Part shown: piece by piece, positions 1 through 9,417 of the stretch
Position numbering within the stretch: position 1 is the stretch's first letter
Layout: each line of letters opens with the position of its first letter
The notes under the pieces: generated by a model
The model's input: the letters and a program-made list of their open reading frames with translations, nothing else
Told to the model about the DNA's origin: nothing
The model's database searches: none
Program-made: the position numbers and the translations under genes
Assembly: GCF_902459745.1 (NCBI RefSeq)
Contig: NZ_CABPSJ010000002.1
Location: 124,001-188,000 of the forward strand
Length of the DNA stretch: 64,000 nucleotides
Direction of reading: 5' to 3'
From: Pandoraea communis
GTDB lineage: Bacteria; Pseudomonadota; Gammaproteobacteria; Burkholderiales; Burkholderiaceae

Positions 1-537
1 CAACGCAATGGCGATAACGTCCTGACGCCCACCGAGGCGCTGATTGCCAGCCCGCCGATCGTGCGCATCGAGCCCGGTGAGCGGCAGATCGTCCGGCTCG
101 TGCATGTGGCGCAAAAACCCGAACATCACGAGCAGAGCTACCGGCTGCTGGTTGACGAACTGCCGTCAGCCGACGCTGCCGTTACCGATGGCGTCTCGAT
201 CCGTCTGCGGTATTCGCTGCCGGTCTTCGTGCAAGCCCGCGACGCGCAGGCACCCTCGTTGCATTTCGACGTGCGCATGGCACAGGGCGAGGTGGAGGTG
301 CGCAACGACGGCGAGCGCCATGCGCAGCTCGGCGCGACGCGTGTGCTGGATACCTCCGGGCGTAGCGTCGAATTGGCCCGAGGCTTGCTTGGCTATGTCC
401 TCGCCGGGCAAACGCGGCGCTTCCCCCTGCGCTGGCCCGCCGGCACCCGGCCCATCGCCCCCTTTACGGTGGAGTCGCGCGTCGACGCGGTACCGATGCG
501 CTTTGCCGCTGGCCCGGCGTCGGATGACGAGCGCTAG
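1..537 (+). CDS. Fimbrial periplasmic chaperone (PapD-like), 5' end outside window
   Basis: The open frame runs in from the left edge, so the N-terminus and signal peptide are missing. The first visible residues include ALIASPPIVRIEPGERQIVRL-type sequence, the end of the first Ig-like domain of PapD-family chaperones, where a pattern of the kind 'P.(L)..I.PG..Q.(I/V)R' is typical. The remaining roughly 150 residues form the second beta-sandwich. The family holds pilin subunits in the periplasm and donates a beta strand until delivery to the usher. The stop overlaps the usher start by 14 bases, so the two are translationally coupled. By gene order it corresponds to csuC of Csu-type pili. A complete N-terminus should lie upstream of the window. 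Confidence 0.88.
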   Translation, partial: QRNGDNVLTPTEALIASPPIVRIEPGERQIVRLVHVAQKPEHHEQSYRLLVDELPSADAAVTDGVSIRLRYSLPVFVQARDAQAPSLHFDVRMAQGEVEVRNDGERHAQLGATRVLDTSGRSVELARGLLGYVLAGQTRRFPLRWPAGTRPIAPFTVESRVDAVPMRFAAGPASDDER

Positions 538-3127
538 CCGTGCCCGCGTACGCCGTGCTCCCGATGTCGCCCCCGCTCGCCGCGCCCGGCCCTCTGCGCT
601 GCCGGGGCAGGCAAAGGCAGCGTCGATTACCGTGGCCACGGCGATCGCTACCACGATGACATGCGCCGTCGCTTCGCTGGGCAAGACAGGCGACGTGCAC
701 GCAGCGTCTCCCGCCGTGACCTCAGGCGACGGCAGCTCTCTGAGGCAAGACGTCGCAGGCACCGCACTGTTCGACGACGCCATGCGCTCGGCCGCCGCCA
801 CGCTCACGTCGCCCCGCCCCGGCGGCGTCTCCCGGCTCGACGGGCGCTATGTCCTTGAAGTGATTGTGAACGGCGAGTCGACGGACCAACTGGTGCCCGT
901 CGAGCGCAGACAGGGTCGATGGTTCGTGCGCGCAGGCGATCTGCGTGCGCTCGGGTTGATACCCGGCCGCCTGCCGAAGACCGGCGGCACGGAAGTCGCC
1001 CTCGATGCGCTCGACGGCATCGACACAGCCTACGACGCCATGCATCAGACGCTCTCGCTGCAAGTGAGCGATGCGTGGCTCGCACCGTATCGACTCGGCA
1101 GTCCGCCTCCCGCCATCTTGAGCGCGACGTCCGGTACAGGTGTGCTCATCAACTACGACGGCTATGTGCAGCGCGACCGGTTCACGCGGGCGTCTGTCTG
1201 GAGCGAAGTCCGTGGCTTCTGGCCAGGGGGCACGGTGCGCCAGACTGGCCTCGTCGAGCATGCCCCGTGGCGGCGCGGATACCGTCGCTACGACACCTGG
1301 TGGCAACACGACGATCCGGCCCGTCTGACAAGCTGGACGGCGGGCGACCTGATCACCGGCTCCCTTTCCTGGACACGCTCCCTGCGCATCGCCGGTCTGC
1401 AATGGCGGCGCAATTTCAGCCTGCGTCCCGATCTCGTCACGTTTCCCGTTCCCGCGTTGCGCGGCAGCGCCGTTGTCCCGTCGTCGGTCGATCTGTACCT
1501 CGACGGCGTGCGACGCATGGGTGGCCGCGTGCCACCGGGGCCGTTCGTGATTCAGGAGACGCCGGGGCTCACCGGCGACTTGCAGGCGAGCGTTGTGACA
1601 CGCGATGCGCTCGGGCGCGAGCAGGTCACCACCGTTACCCTCTATATCGACCCCCGGCTGCTCGCACGCGGACTGTCGAGTTTCTCCGTGGAAGCCGGCT
1701 TTCCGCGCGACGATTACGGCGTGCGCTCGTTCTCCTATCGCCGCGACCCCGTCGCGTCGATTGCCGCACGCTACGGCGCGACCGATACCTTGACAGTGGA
1801 AACGCAGGCGCAGGCCGGACGGCGGCTCGCCCTGGGCGGTGCCGGTGTCCTGATGGCGCTCGGCCGCGCAGGTGTCGTCAGCGCGTCGGCGGCCGTGTCG
1901 GGTGGCCGAGGCACAGGCAGTCAGTGGAGTGCCGGCTATCAATACCTGTCACGACGCCTCGGCATCGACGCCCAAATCATCCGGACGGCAGGACGTTACC
2001 GGGATATCGCATCGCTCGACGGCGTCCCCGCCCCTCATGCCAGCGATCGTGTAAGCGTTTCCGTACCGTTCGCGCGCAGCAGCACCGCCTCGCTCGCCTG
2101 GTTCGCCCAACGCACGCCTCGCCAGCCGGCGACCCGCGTATTGTCGGCGAGTCTGTCATTGCCTGCTGGCACACGCGGCATGCTCTCCATCGGCGGCTTT
2201 CGCGACTTCGCCCGCCGCCGCGCTCATGGCGTATTTGCCATGCTCAGCGTCTTGCTTGGCGGCGGCACGCTAGGGAACACATCGTTCAATCAGCAGGACG
2301 GACAGACCCAAGCGTGGGTGGGGGCCACCCGTACCCCGGACTACAGCGGCGGCTGGGGCTGGCAAGTTCTCGGGGGGCATGCCTTCTCGCAGCGCACCGT
2401 GCAAGGCGAATTACAGTATCTCGGGCGCCACGGTCAGATCTCGGCGCTCGCTCAACAAGTCGGACACCAGACAGGCGCCTCGCTCGGCATGACCGGCGCG
2501 GTCGTCGTCATGGACAACAGCGTGCATGCCCTGCGGCGCACTTACGACGCCTTCGCCCTGGTGAGTGCCGATGGCCAGGCCGACGTGCCGGTACTCCGCG
2601 AATCGGTGCCCATCGGCCTCACGGATTCGCGCGGCTACTTCCTTGTGCCGGATCTGAATGGTTTCGAAACGACGCGGATCGACATCGACCCCATGCATCT
2701 GCCGGCCGATCTGGAAGTCGCTACGACCGAGCGGCGCATCGCGCCCCAAGCCGGCAGCGGCGTACTCGTGCATTTCCCCGTGCGGCGCTACCAGGCGGCA
2801 CTGGTCACGCTCGTGGATACCGCAGGCAGGCCGTTGCGTCCGGGCACTTCGGTGCAGCACATGCAAAGCGGTGTCGTGACTGTGGTTGGCTACGACGGGG
2901 AAGTCTTTATCGACGCCCTCGGACCGCGCAATACCCTCGAATCTCGTGACGCACACCAGCGGTGCCGGGTTTCGTTCGACTGGACCGCGCCACCCGAGGG
3001 CCGGATTGGCCGCGTGGGGCCGCTGGAGTGCGTAGCTTTCGGGACGCTCGCCGACGAGCGTCCCGCGCAGCCCCCGCCGGATGAGCCCGCTTCACCCACG
3101 CCTTCGGCACAGGAGGATCACTCATGA
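524..3127 (+). CDS. Outer-membrane fimbrial usher (Csu/PapC type)
   Basis: Predicted protein of 867 residues, a normal usher length. The ATG at 524 was chosen because it overlaps the chaperone stop; the open frame extends further upstream but only as a shadow of the chaperone gene. A periplasmic N-domain (DGRYVLEVIVNG, about residue 105), the beta-barrel with a plug region (VDLYLDGVRRMGG, GPFVIQETPG), and C-terminal domains (SRGYFLVPDL) are visible. Ushers are translocation pores that assemble chaperone-subunit complexes into a pilus. The N-terminus is odd: about 35 Arg/Ala/Pro-rich residues precede a weak hydrophobic stretch near residues 35-55, so the signal peptide is not convincing. An in-frame ATG at 656 is an alternative. 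The C-terminus carries a Pro-rich tail. The stop overlaps the next start by 4 bases. Confidence 0.88.
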   Translation: MTSASRARVRRAPDVAPARRARPSALPGQAKAASITVATAIATTMTCAVASLGKTGDVHAASPAVTSGDGSSLRQDVAGTALFDDAMRSAAATLTSPRPGGVSRLDGRYVLEVIVNGESTDQLVPVERRQGRWFVRAGDLRALGLIPGRLPKTGGTEVALDALDGIDTAYDAMHQTLSLQVSDAWLAPYRLGSPPPAILSATSGTGVLINYDGYVQRDRFTRASVWSEVRGFWPGGTVRQTGLVEHAPWRRGYRRYDTWWQHDDPARLTSWTAGDLITGSLSWTRSLRIAGLQWRRNFSLRPDLVTFPVPALRGSAVVPSSVDLYLDGVRRMGGRVPPGPFVIQETPGLTGDLQASVVTRDALGREQVTTVTLYIDPRLLARGLSSFSVEAGFPRDDYGVRSFSYRRDPVASIAARYGATDTLTVETQAQAGRRLALGGAGVLMALGRAGVVSASAAVSGGRGTGSQWSAGYQYLSRRLGIDAQIIRTAGRYRDIASLDGVPAPHASDRVSVSVPFARSSTASLAWFAQRTPRQPATRVLSASLSLPAGTRGMLSIGGFRDFARRRAHGVFAMLSVLLGGGTLGNTSFNQQDGQTQAWVGATRTPDYSGGWGWQVLGGHAFSQRTVQGELQYLGRHGQISALAQQVGHQTGASLGMTGAVVVMDNSVHALRRTYDAFALVSADGQADVPVLRESVPIGLTDSRGYFLVPDLNGFETTRIDIDPMHLPADLEVATTERRIAPQAGSGVLVHFPVRRYQAALVTLVDTAGRPLRPGTSVQHMQSGVVTVVGYDGEVFIDALGPRNTLESRDAHQRCRVSFDWTAPPEGRIGRVGPLECVAFGTLADERPAQPPPDEPASPTPSAQEDHS

Positions 3128-4101
3128 CATGGGCGACGTGGATTTTACGGATCTCGCAGCGCTGCGCAGCGGCTACCGGCCTCGTGCTCCTGAGTGTGGG
3201 TGCGCAAGCGCAGACCTGTACGCTCGGCACGCCGACGCTCGCGTTCGCGGCGTTCAGTCCGATCTCCGGTGCCGCCATTTCGGCAACCGGCACGGTCCCC
3301 GTCTCATGTACGTGGCCGGTGCTTGGCGGCGATCCCAACGTCAAACTCTGTCTCGCGCTCAATGCGAGTCAGCCGCTCACGCTCACCAACGCAGGCAATG
3401 CTATCAATTTCGGACTTTTCACCGATCCATCGTTCTCGAACACGTGGGGAAGCGCCACCGGCAACGCCATCTCCCTGACCATGGCTCGCCCGCTCCTCGG
3501 CGGCACGTTGACGCAGAACGTCAATGTCTACGGAAGGATTGCAGCGGCACAAACGACCGTGCCGACGTCCGGCAGCAGCAACACTGTCTATACGCACGCT
3601 TTCGCACCGGGGGACATGAGTCTGCAATATGCGTCGTACGCCGCCCTCTCGCCCGCCCCCGCTTGCGGCAGTGCCATGACTGCGGTGCCGGGCACGCCGT
3701 TCAACGCGAACGTGACGGTCATCAACAATTGCACCATCGCCGCCGCCAACATCACCTTCGCGACGCAATCGGCGCTGACCAGCCCCGTCACCGGCACCGG
3801 CCAGCTCACGGTGCAATGCACGAACAACGACGCGTATCGCGTCAGCCTGTCCGGCGGGCTGCTGGGCACCGTCACGTCACGCAGCATGACCGGCCCGACG
3901 GGCGGCAGCGTCAGCTACCAACTCTATCTGGACGGCGGCTACGCCACCATCTGGGGGGACGGCACCTCGGGCACATCACAACTGACCGGCGTGGGCAATG
4001 GGCTGGTGCAGTTCATCCCGATTTACGCGCGCGTGCCGTCGCAATCGACACCGGCTGCCGGCGTCTACACAGACACCGTGACGGCAACGCTTCAGTTCTG
4101 A
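3124..4101 (+). CDS. Spore coat protein U domain adhesin/pilin, two-domain
   Basis: Protein of 325 residues with an N-terminal hydrophobic signal ending near GAQAQT. Two spore-coat-U (SCPU) domains follow. The first begins at CTLGTPTLAFAAFSP. The second begins near CGSAMTAVPGTPFNANV and ends in the typical GVYTDTVTATLQF strand. Paired Cys residues in each half fit the disulfides of the family. In Csu pili the last gene, csuE, encodes a two-domain tip adhesin, and the chaperone-usher-SCPU order here matches csuC-csuD-csuE. The ATGA overlap with the usher supports the start. The gene is convergent with astA only 35 bases away, with no obvious terminator between. Its role as tip adhesin rather than shaft subunit is an inference from position and domain number. 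Confidence 0.85.
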   Translation: MTWATWILRISQRCAAATGLVLLSVGAQAQTCTLGTPTLAFAAFSPISGAAISATGTVPVSCTWPVLGGDPNVKLCLALNASQPLTLTNAGNAINFGLFTDPSFSNTWGSATGNAISLTMARPLLGGTLTQNVNVYGRIAAAQTTVPTSGSSNTVYTHAFAPGDMSLQYASYAALSPAPACGSAMTAVPGTPFNANVTVINNCTIAAANITFATQSALTSPVTGTGQLTVQCTNNDAYRVSLSGGLLGTVTSRSMTGPTGGSVSYQLYLDGGYATIWGDGTSGTSQLTGVGNGLVQFIPIYARVPSQSTPAAGVYTDTVTATLQF

Positions 4102-4136
4102 CGACGCGGCAAGCGCCGGAAGGGTGCCGAAGAGGC

Positions 4137-5288
4137 TCACACCGCTTCGGCACGCGGCGGCCTGAGCGGCAACACCTGGATGCGATCGCCCTGCTTGACG
4201 CCAAGCGCTTGCGCTGCGAGCGGGCTGAGGGTGAACGCGCGCCGCTCGGGACGCCCCGTGACCAGCGTGGCGCGGAACCCGTCCAGGGCGAGGCGGGCAA
4301 CGAGATACGGCTCTGCGTTCAGTACCGCCGGCGCAGGACTGCTTTCTTCGCCGTCGTTCGGCGCGATGTTCACGCTGAGATACCGGCTGTCGCGTGCAGC
4401 GCGCAAGTCGGCGACACGCGCTTCGAGCACGGGGCCGCTATCGAAAATATCGACGTGGGCGCCGGAACGCATGCCCTCCTGTTCCAGCAAACGGCGCGCC
4501 GGGAGCGTATCGCGATGTGTCACGCCGATGGCGGCTTGCGCCTGCGCAGAAAGAAAATCGACGTAGATCGGATACTTCGGCATCAGTTCGGCGACGAACG
4601 ACTTCTTGCCGATGGACGTGAGGTAGTCCGCCTGATCGAAATCGATCTTGAAGAAACGATGGCCCAGCGACTGCCAGAACGGGCTCTGCCCTTCGTCGTC
4701 GAAATAGCCGCGCAACTCGGCGCATACGTGCGGGCCGAAGCGCTCGGGGAACTGCGCCATGAAAAGGAAACGCGCTTTCGACAGCAGCGCGCCGTTGCCA
4801 GACCCGCGCCAGGACGGATCGAGCAACAGCGAGCACAGTTCGCTGTAGCCGGTGAGGTCGTTCGAGAGCGATAGCGTCAACATCCGCGACCAGACATTCA
4901 GTTCGCGGCTCGCATGCACGATCGTATCCTTGCGATACGTATAAAACGGTTGCTCCAGCCCGACTGCGGCTTCCAGCCCGCACACCCCCGCAATCTCGCC
5001 GGTCTGCGCATCTTCCATCACGAACAGATAGCCTTGCTCGCCCGTGGGCGCATGCCCTTGCACCGTCGCGGCAACGCGGGCCAGACGCGCTTCGAGCGCC
5101 GCCTGATCGGGTTTGAACGACGTCATGCCCGGCCCGGCCAGTGCGGCCAGCTTCAGCAAGGCGGGGAGATCGCCGGGCTGCGCCAGACGAACCACGCGCA
5201 ACGACGTCGCCGTGCCGTCGTCCGGCAAGTCCGTCGGGGCCGGAGCGTGGGGGGCAGTCGCCATTTTCGATTGACGGGTCATGGGCAC
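4137..5288 (-). CDS. astA: Arginine N-succinyltransferase
   Basis: Transfers succinyl from succinyl-CoA to arginine, first step of the arginine succinyltransferase (AST) pathway. Recognised by the AstA core: GPGMTSFKPD near the N-terminus, ELCSLLLDPSWRGSGNG with the GNAT-like CoA-binding segment, AELRGYFDDEGQSPFW, and the MPKYPIYVDFL region. At 383 residues it is longer than the usual roughly 340 because of about 29 low-complexity N-terminal residues (TAPHAPAPTDLPDDG); ATG codons at 5282 and 5264 are alternatives. It lies 102 bases downstream of astC on the same strand and is probably cotranscribed. A second AstA subunit and astD, astB and astE, often next in related operons, are absent here: a fimbrial operon occupies the downstream side. 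Confidence 0.93.
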   Translation of the reverse strand: MPMTRQSKMATAPHAPAPTDLPDDGTATSLRVVRLAQPGDLPALLKLAALAGPGMTSFKPDQAALEARLARVAATVQGHAPTGEQGYLFVMEDAQTGEIAGVCGLEAAVGLEQPFYTYRKDTIVHASRELNVWSRMLTLSLSNDLTGYSELCSLLLDPSWRGSGNGALLSKARFLFMAQFPERFGPHVCAELRGYFDDEGQSPFWQSLGHRFFKIDFDQADYLTSIGKKSFVAELMPKYPIYVDFLSAQAQAAIGVTHRDTLPARRLLEQEGMRSGAHVDIFDSGPVLEARVADLRAARDSRYLSVNIAPNDGEESSPAPAVLNAEPYLVARLALDGFRATLVTGRPERRAFTLSPLAAQALGVKQGDRIQVLPLRPPRAEAV

Positions 5289-5390
5289 ATCCGGCGAAGT
5301 AGGTAAAACAAGGGCCGGAGCGACGTCATCCGCCGGTCCGGCCCGAGGTTCTGCGCGCTATGGCTCAGTTTCGAGGTGAGTCAGGTGCCG

Positions 5391-6632
5391 TCAGGCCGCC
5401 TTCGCCGTCGCAGCGACCGTTGCCACCGCCTTTTCCAGCGACGCGAGGCCGGCGTCGATGTCGGCGAACGGGATGTTCAGCGACGGGGCGAAACGCACCA
5501 CGTCCCCCCCGGCCACCAGCAGCATCAGACCGTTCTTCTCGGCTTCCACCACGATGTCCTTCGCGCGGCCCGCGTAGGTCTGCTTGAGCACCGCACCGAT
5601 CAGCAGCCCCATGCCACGCACTTGTTCGAACACGCCATGACGCGCGTTGATGGCCTCGATGCCCTTGATGAAATAGTCGTGACGCGCCTTCACGCCGTTC
5701 AGCGTCTCGGCCGTGTTGATCAGTTCGAGCACGCGCCCGGCGATGGCCGTGGCAAGCGGGTTGCCGCCGTACGTGCAGCCATGCGTGCCCGGCGAGAAGC
5801 TCGCTGCGATCTTGCTCGTGGTGAGCATGCCGCCAATCGGATAGCCGTTGCCCAGCGCCTTGGCGGTGGTCAGAATGTCCGGCGTCACGCCATATTGTTC
5901 GTATGCGTACAGAGTGCCGGTACGGCCAACGCCCGTTTGCACCTCGTCGAAAATCAGCAGCGCGCCGTGCTCGTCGCACAGGGCACGCAGTCCCCTCAGG
6001 AATGCGGGATCGGCCGGCAGCACACCGCCCTCACCTTGCACCGGCTCGACGATGACGGCGGCCGTCGCGTCGGAAATCGTCGCCTCCACGGTCTCCAGAT
6101 CGTTGTACGGCAAATGCATGATGCCGGCGGGAACCGGGCCGAAACCTTCGGTGTACTTTGCCTGACCGCCCACGCTGACCGTAAAGAGCGAACGGCCGTG
6201 GAACGAGTTGTAGAACGAGATGATCTCGCTCTTTTCCTTGCCGCCGCGCTCGGTGGCGTGATCGTAGGCATAGCGTCGCGCCAGCTTGAGCGCAGCTTCG
6301 TTGGCTTCGAGGCCCGAATTGCAGAAGAACGCCTTATCGGCAAACGTCGCTTCGGTGAGCGCCTTGGCCAGACGCAGCACGGGTTCGTTGGTATAACCGT
6401 TGCCGATGTGCCAGACCTTGCGTGCCTGCGCTTCGATGACCTTCACCAGTTCCGGATTGGCATGGCCGAGCGCGTTGACCGCGATCCCGCCGGTGAAATC
6501 GACATACTCACGACCCTGCTGGTCCCACATGCGCGAGCCTTCGCCGCGCACGGGCACCATCTGGGCAGGAGCGTAATTGGGCACCATCACGTCGTCGAAC
6601 GTCTGGCGGGTCACAGCGATTGGCTGGCTCAT
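5391..6632 (-). CDS. astC: Succinylornithine/acetylornithine aminotransferase
   Basis: Class-III PLP aminotransferase of 413 residues. Visible landmarks are [15 protein letters not shown] near the N-terminus, the [14 protein letters not shown] segment, [14 protein letters not shown] with the PLP-ring Asp, and the Schiff-base Lys in [13 protein letters not shown]. The AstC and ArgD families cannot be separated by motif alone. Pairing with astA and with an amino-acid importer upstream favours the catabolic role (succinylornithine transaminase, third step of AST); ArgD activity is possible too. A GAGGT ribosome site lies just before the ATG. The gene is 201 bases downstream of the ABC ATPase gene. 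Confidence 0.9.
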   Translation of the reverse strand: MSQPIAVTRQTFDDVMVPNYAPAQMVPVRGEGSRMWDQQGREYVDFTGGIAVNALGHANPELVKVIEAQARKVWHIGNGYTNEPVLRLAKALTEATFADKAFFCNSGLEANEAALKLARRYAYDHATERGGKEKSEIISFYNSFHGRSLFTVSVGGQAKYTEGFGPVPAGIMHLPYNDLETVEATISDATAAVIVEPVQGEGGVLPADPAFLRGLRALCDEHGALLIFDEVQTGVGRTGTLYAYEQYGVTPDILTTAKALGNGYPIGGMLTTSKIAASFSPGTHGCTYGGNPLATAIAGRVLELINTAETLNGVKARHDYFIKGIEAINARHGVFEQVRGMGLLIGAVLKQTYAGRAKDIVVEAEKNGLMLLVAGGDVVRFAPSLNIPFADIDAGLASLEKAVATVAATAKAA

Positions 6633-6790
6633 GACTACCTCGTGAAATCTTCGATTGCGGGGCAGGCCCGGACAAAGGTCACTGCCCTGTGAAAAAACCT
6701 GGCTGGGGGCTCAGGGTGCCTGCGGCGCGCCGCCTGCGAACAGGTTTCACAACAGCACTCGGCGCGCGTACCCCCGCATTGTAATCAGAT

Positions 6791-6822
6791 GCGACGCGCG
6801 GATATACCTCTGCGCGCGTCGC
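6791..6822 (-). terminator. GC-rich hairpin after the amino-acid ABC operon
   Basis: Perfect 10-bp inverted repeat (GCGACGCGCG / CGCGCGTCGC) with a 12-base loop, 12 bases past the stop of the ATP-binding gene. No U tract follows on the minus strand, so it may slow or stabilise the transcript rather than terminate it. It separates the importer genes from astC. Confidence 0.45.
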
Positions 6823-6833
6823 AATCGTGAGAA

Positions 6834-7556
6834 TTACAGGACTTTGCGCAAGAATTCGCGCGTACGCTCGTGCTTCGGGGCCGAGAAGATCTGTTCCGGC
6901 TTGCCTTCTTCCATGATCACGCCCTGATCGATGAAGAGAACACGGTCGGAGACTTCGCGCGCGAAACCCATCTCATGGGTCACCACCACCATCGTCATGC
7001 CTTCATCGGCAAGCGACTTCATGACTTCGAGCACTTCCCCCACGAGTTCCGGGTCGAGTGCCGACGTCGGCTCGTCGAAGAGCATGACCTTGGGCTGCAT
7101 GGCGAGCGCACGCGCAATGGCCACACGCTGTTGCTGACCGCCGGAGAGCTGGTTCGGGAACGCGTCGATCTTGTCGATCAGGCCCACCTTGCGCAGCAGT
7201 TGCTCGGCAATGGTCACGGCCTCGGCGCGCTTGATGCCGTTCACCTGCATCGGCGCGAGAATCAGATTCTCGAGCACCGACATATGGGGGAACAGATTGA
7301 AGCGCTGAAACACCATGCCTACACTGGCGCGCATGGCATTCATGTTCGTCTTCGGATCTTCCACATGAAAGCCGTTGACGAGCACTTCGCCGCCGCTCAC
7401 GTCTTCCAGACCGTTCAGGCAGCGCAGGAACGTGCTCTTGCCCGAACCCGACGGCCCGATCACACAAACGACTTCGCTTTCTTGGATGCGGCATGAAATG
7501 CCGCGCAGCACGTGCGCATCGCCGTACTGCTTCTGCAGGTTATTGACGACGATCAC
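6834..7556 (-). CDS. Polar amino-acid ABC transporter, ATP-binding protein
   Basis: 240-residue PAAT-family ATPase (GlnQ/HisP/ArtP type). Walker [10 protein letters not shown], signature [15 protein letters not shown], Walker [15 protein letters not shown] and switch His VVVTHEM are all canonical. It powers import by the adjacent permease and binding protein. The start overlaps the end of the permease gene by 17 bases, which indicates translational coupling. Substrate is not readable from the ATPase. Proximity to astCA suggests arginine, ornithine or a related basic amino acid, as an inference. Confidence 0.93.
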   Translation of the reverse strand: MIVVNNLQKQYGDAHVLRGISCRIQESEVVCVIGPSGSGKSTFLRCLNGLEDVSGGEVLVNGFHVEDPKTNMNAMRASVGMVFQRFNLFPHMSVLENLILAPMQVNGIKRAEAVTIAEQLLRKVGLIDKIDAFPNQLSGGQQQRVAIARALAMQPKVMLFDEPTSALDPELVGEVLEVMKSLADEGMTMVVVTHEMGFAREVSDRVLFIDQGVIMEEGKPEQIFSAPKHERTREFLRKVL

Positions 7557-8292
7557 CTTTGCCGTACCTCACTTCCAGATGTTGAACAAATGCCGACAGC
7601 ACCAGCGTGATCACCCAGTAGATGAGCGAAATCGTCAGATACGGCTCCCAGTAGCGGGCGTACGCACCGGACACGGTGCGTGCCGCGTAGGCCAGCTCTG
7701 CCAGACCGATGGCCGATGCCAGCGACGAGTCCTTCACGATCGCGATGGCGTTGTTGCCCAGCGGCGGCAGCATGCGGCGGAAGGCTTGCGGCAGCACGAC
7801 GCGGCGCAGCGTCTGCATGTAGGTCATGCCCAGCGAGCGGGCAGCTTCGGCCTGCCCGCGATCGATCGACTGAATGCCCGCGCGGAAAATTTCGGAAACG
7901 TATGCCCCGGCATTCAGCGAAATGGCCAACACCGCCGACATGAACGCGCCATATTGCGAACGGATTTCACGCGCCAGGTCGCCACTCACGAGCACACCGC
8001 CCGACGGATTGATCAGCAGCGGCATAAGTGCGAAGTGGATCAGCAGGATCTGCACGAACAGCGGCGTGCCCCGGAAGAAGCTGACGTAGAAGCGAACCGG
8101 ATATTGCACCGCGTAGCGCAGGAAATACTTGTAGAAGCCGTGACGCGCTTCGGCCAGACGGCCAACGCCAAGCACGAGCCCAAGTAACGTGCCGGCGATC
8201 ACACAGATCACCGTGCACTTGAGCGTCATCAGCGTGCCCTCGACGAACAGGGGCATGTATTCGCTGATGATGTTCCACTGGAACCCACCCAT
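7540..8292 (-). CDS. Polar amino-acid ABC transporter, permease
   Basis: 250-residue inner-membrane protein of the HisM/GlnP family. Hydrophobic helices are visible near residues 20-40, 70-100, 110-135 and 215-240. The cytoplasmic EAA loop reads [20 protein letters not shown], the docking site for the ATPase. Only one permease gene is present, so the channel is probably a homodimer. The gene follows the binding-protein gene after a 150-base gap holding a strong hairpin, and overlaps the ATPase gene. Confidence 0.92.
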   Translation of the reverse strand: MGGFQWNIISEYMPLFVEGTLMTLKCTVICVIAGTLLGLVLGVGRLAEARHGFYKYFLRYAVQYPVRFYVSFFRGTPLFVQILLIHFALMPLLINPSGGVLVSGDLAREIRSQYGAFMSAVLAISLNAGAYVSEIFRAGIQSIDRGQAEAARSLGMTYMQTLRRVVLPQAFRRMLPPLGNNAIAIVKDSSLASAIGLAELAYAARTVSGAYARYWEPYLTISLIYWVITLVLSAFVQHLEVRYGKGDRRQ

Positions 8293-8336
8293 GAAGCACC
8301 TTTCTCACAAAATGAAACGAGCCGGCTGCCCGGCAG

Positions 8337-8397
8337 AAAAACGCTCGCGGCCCGGGGGTTGACGTCGGGAGTCGACGATCAGCTCACGGGCCGCGAG
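8337..8397 (-). terminator. Intra-operon hairpin with U tract between binding-protein and permease genes
   Basis: An 11-bp perfect inverted repeat (CTCGCGGCCCG at 8344-8354 and its complement at 8387-8397) encloses a 32-base loop that can itself pair weakly. On the minus strand the stem is followed by CG and then TTTTT. It lies inside the operon, after the solute-binding-protein gene. The likely role is partial termination or 3'-end protection, so that the binding protein is made in excess of the membrane components. Confidence 0.6.
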
Positions 8398-8442
8398 TGG
8401 CCAGATGTCTGGCGCGCGTGGCGCGAATCTTACACGCGCTGC

Positions 8443-9222
8443 TTATTGTTGTGGCAGCGTCGGCACGTCGGCGTCGAACCACTGCTTGTAGATCTTGGCG
8501 TAGGTGCCATCAGCCACGATCTTCTTCAGACCGGTGTTGATCTTGTCGAGCGCCACCTTGTTGCCCTTCTTCACGGCAATGCCGAAGTACTGGCGCTTGA
8601 ACTTGCTGTCGTAGACCAGCTTGAACGGCTTTTCCGGGTGGCTCTTGATGTAGAACTTGATCACGCCGACGTCGCCCACTGCGGCGTCCACGCCGCCGCG
8701 ATACAGCTCTTCGAGCATCAGCGGGGTGTTGTCGAAGCGGCGGATTGCCGTGCTGGCCTTGCCCAGCTCCTCCGAGACGGAGATATCGCCCGTGCTTGAG
8801 TTGACCACGCCCACTTGCAGCTTCTTCAGATCGGCCAGACCGGCGACCTTGGCGTTCGGCGAGGTGATGATGACCTGATCCGCAGGGAAGTACGGGACCG
8901 AGAAGTCAACCATTTCACGACGCTTGTCGGTAATGGTGATGCCGGAAACGATGATGTCGCGATCGCCCTGATCCAGCGTGGCGAAGATGCCTTCCCACGG
9001 CGTGCTGACCAGCTTCACGTTGAATCCGCCTGCCTTGCCGATCGCCTTGATGATGTCGATGTCGAAGCCGACCAGTTCCTTTTGCGGCGTTTCGAACTCG
9101 AACGGGCGATACGTGCCGCCGGCACCCACGGTGTACGTGGGATCGGCGGCCTGCGCTGCCGGCACCGCGGCGAATGTCGTCAGAAAACAGGCGGCAGCCA
9201 GCACGAGGCGCTTCGTCAACAT
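8443..9222 (-). CDS. Polar amino-acid ABC transporter, periplasmic substrate-binding protein
   Basis: 259-residue SBP family 3 protein. A signal peptide (MLTKRLVLAAACFLTTF...) is probably cut after AQA. The mature protein shows GTYRPFEFETPQKELVGFDIDI, then IVSGITITDKRREMVDFSVPY and GVVNSSTGDISVSEEL, the usual layout of the HisJ/GlnH/ArtJ group. It captures an amino acid in the periplasm and delivers it to the permease. First gene of the operon; an AAGGAA ribosome site sits 6 bases before the ATG. A possible -10 (TATCAT, 9259-9264 on the minus strand) lies just upstream. Specificity is not certain. Confidence 0.92.
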   Translation of the reverse strand: MLTKRLVLAAACFLTTFAAVPAAQAADPTYTVGAGGTYRPFEFETPQKELVGFDIDIIKAIGKAGGFNVKLVSTPWEGIFATLDQGDRDIIVSGITITDKRREMVDFSVPYFPADQVIITSPNAKVAGLADLKKLQVGVVNSSTGDISVSEELGKASTAIRRFDNTPLMLEELYRGGVDAAVGDVGVIKFYIKSHPEKPFKLVYDSKFKRQYFGIAVKKGNKVALDKINTGLKKIVADGTYAKIYKQWFDADVPTLPQQ

Positions 9223-9285
9223 GTTGATTTCCTTAGCGAGAATTCTTGAAAGAGCGCAATGATACTCCTCGACGCTCTCGAAGCG

Positions 9286-9307
9286 AAAAAAACCCGCCGA
9301 AGCGGGT
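9286..9307 (-). terminator. Rho-independent terminator of the acetolactate-synthase-like gene
   Basis: On the minus strand the order is ACCCGC, loop TTCG, GCGGGT and then a run of T. It lies about 110 bases past the stop at 9418 and directly in front of the ABC-operon promoter region, so it insulates the two units. Confidence 0.85.
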
Positions 9308-9417
9308 GGTGTCGTTGCGATCTCGCGACGCGTCGCGCAATTCTCATGCGGCGAGAATGAAACCAGTCCGGAGCAACGCCGTATTTCTACCGTTGTCCGG
9401 CCCCGTTGACGGGGGTG

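Noticed and set aside
3081-4874. 597-codon plus-strand frame covering the SCPU gene and astA
   Set aside because: Crosses a convergent gene pair and has no family resemblance; the SCPU and AstA readings are clear.
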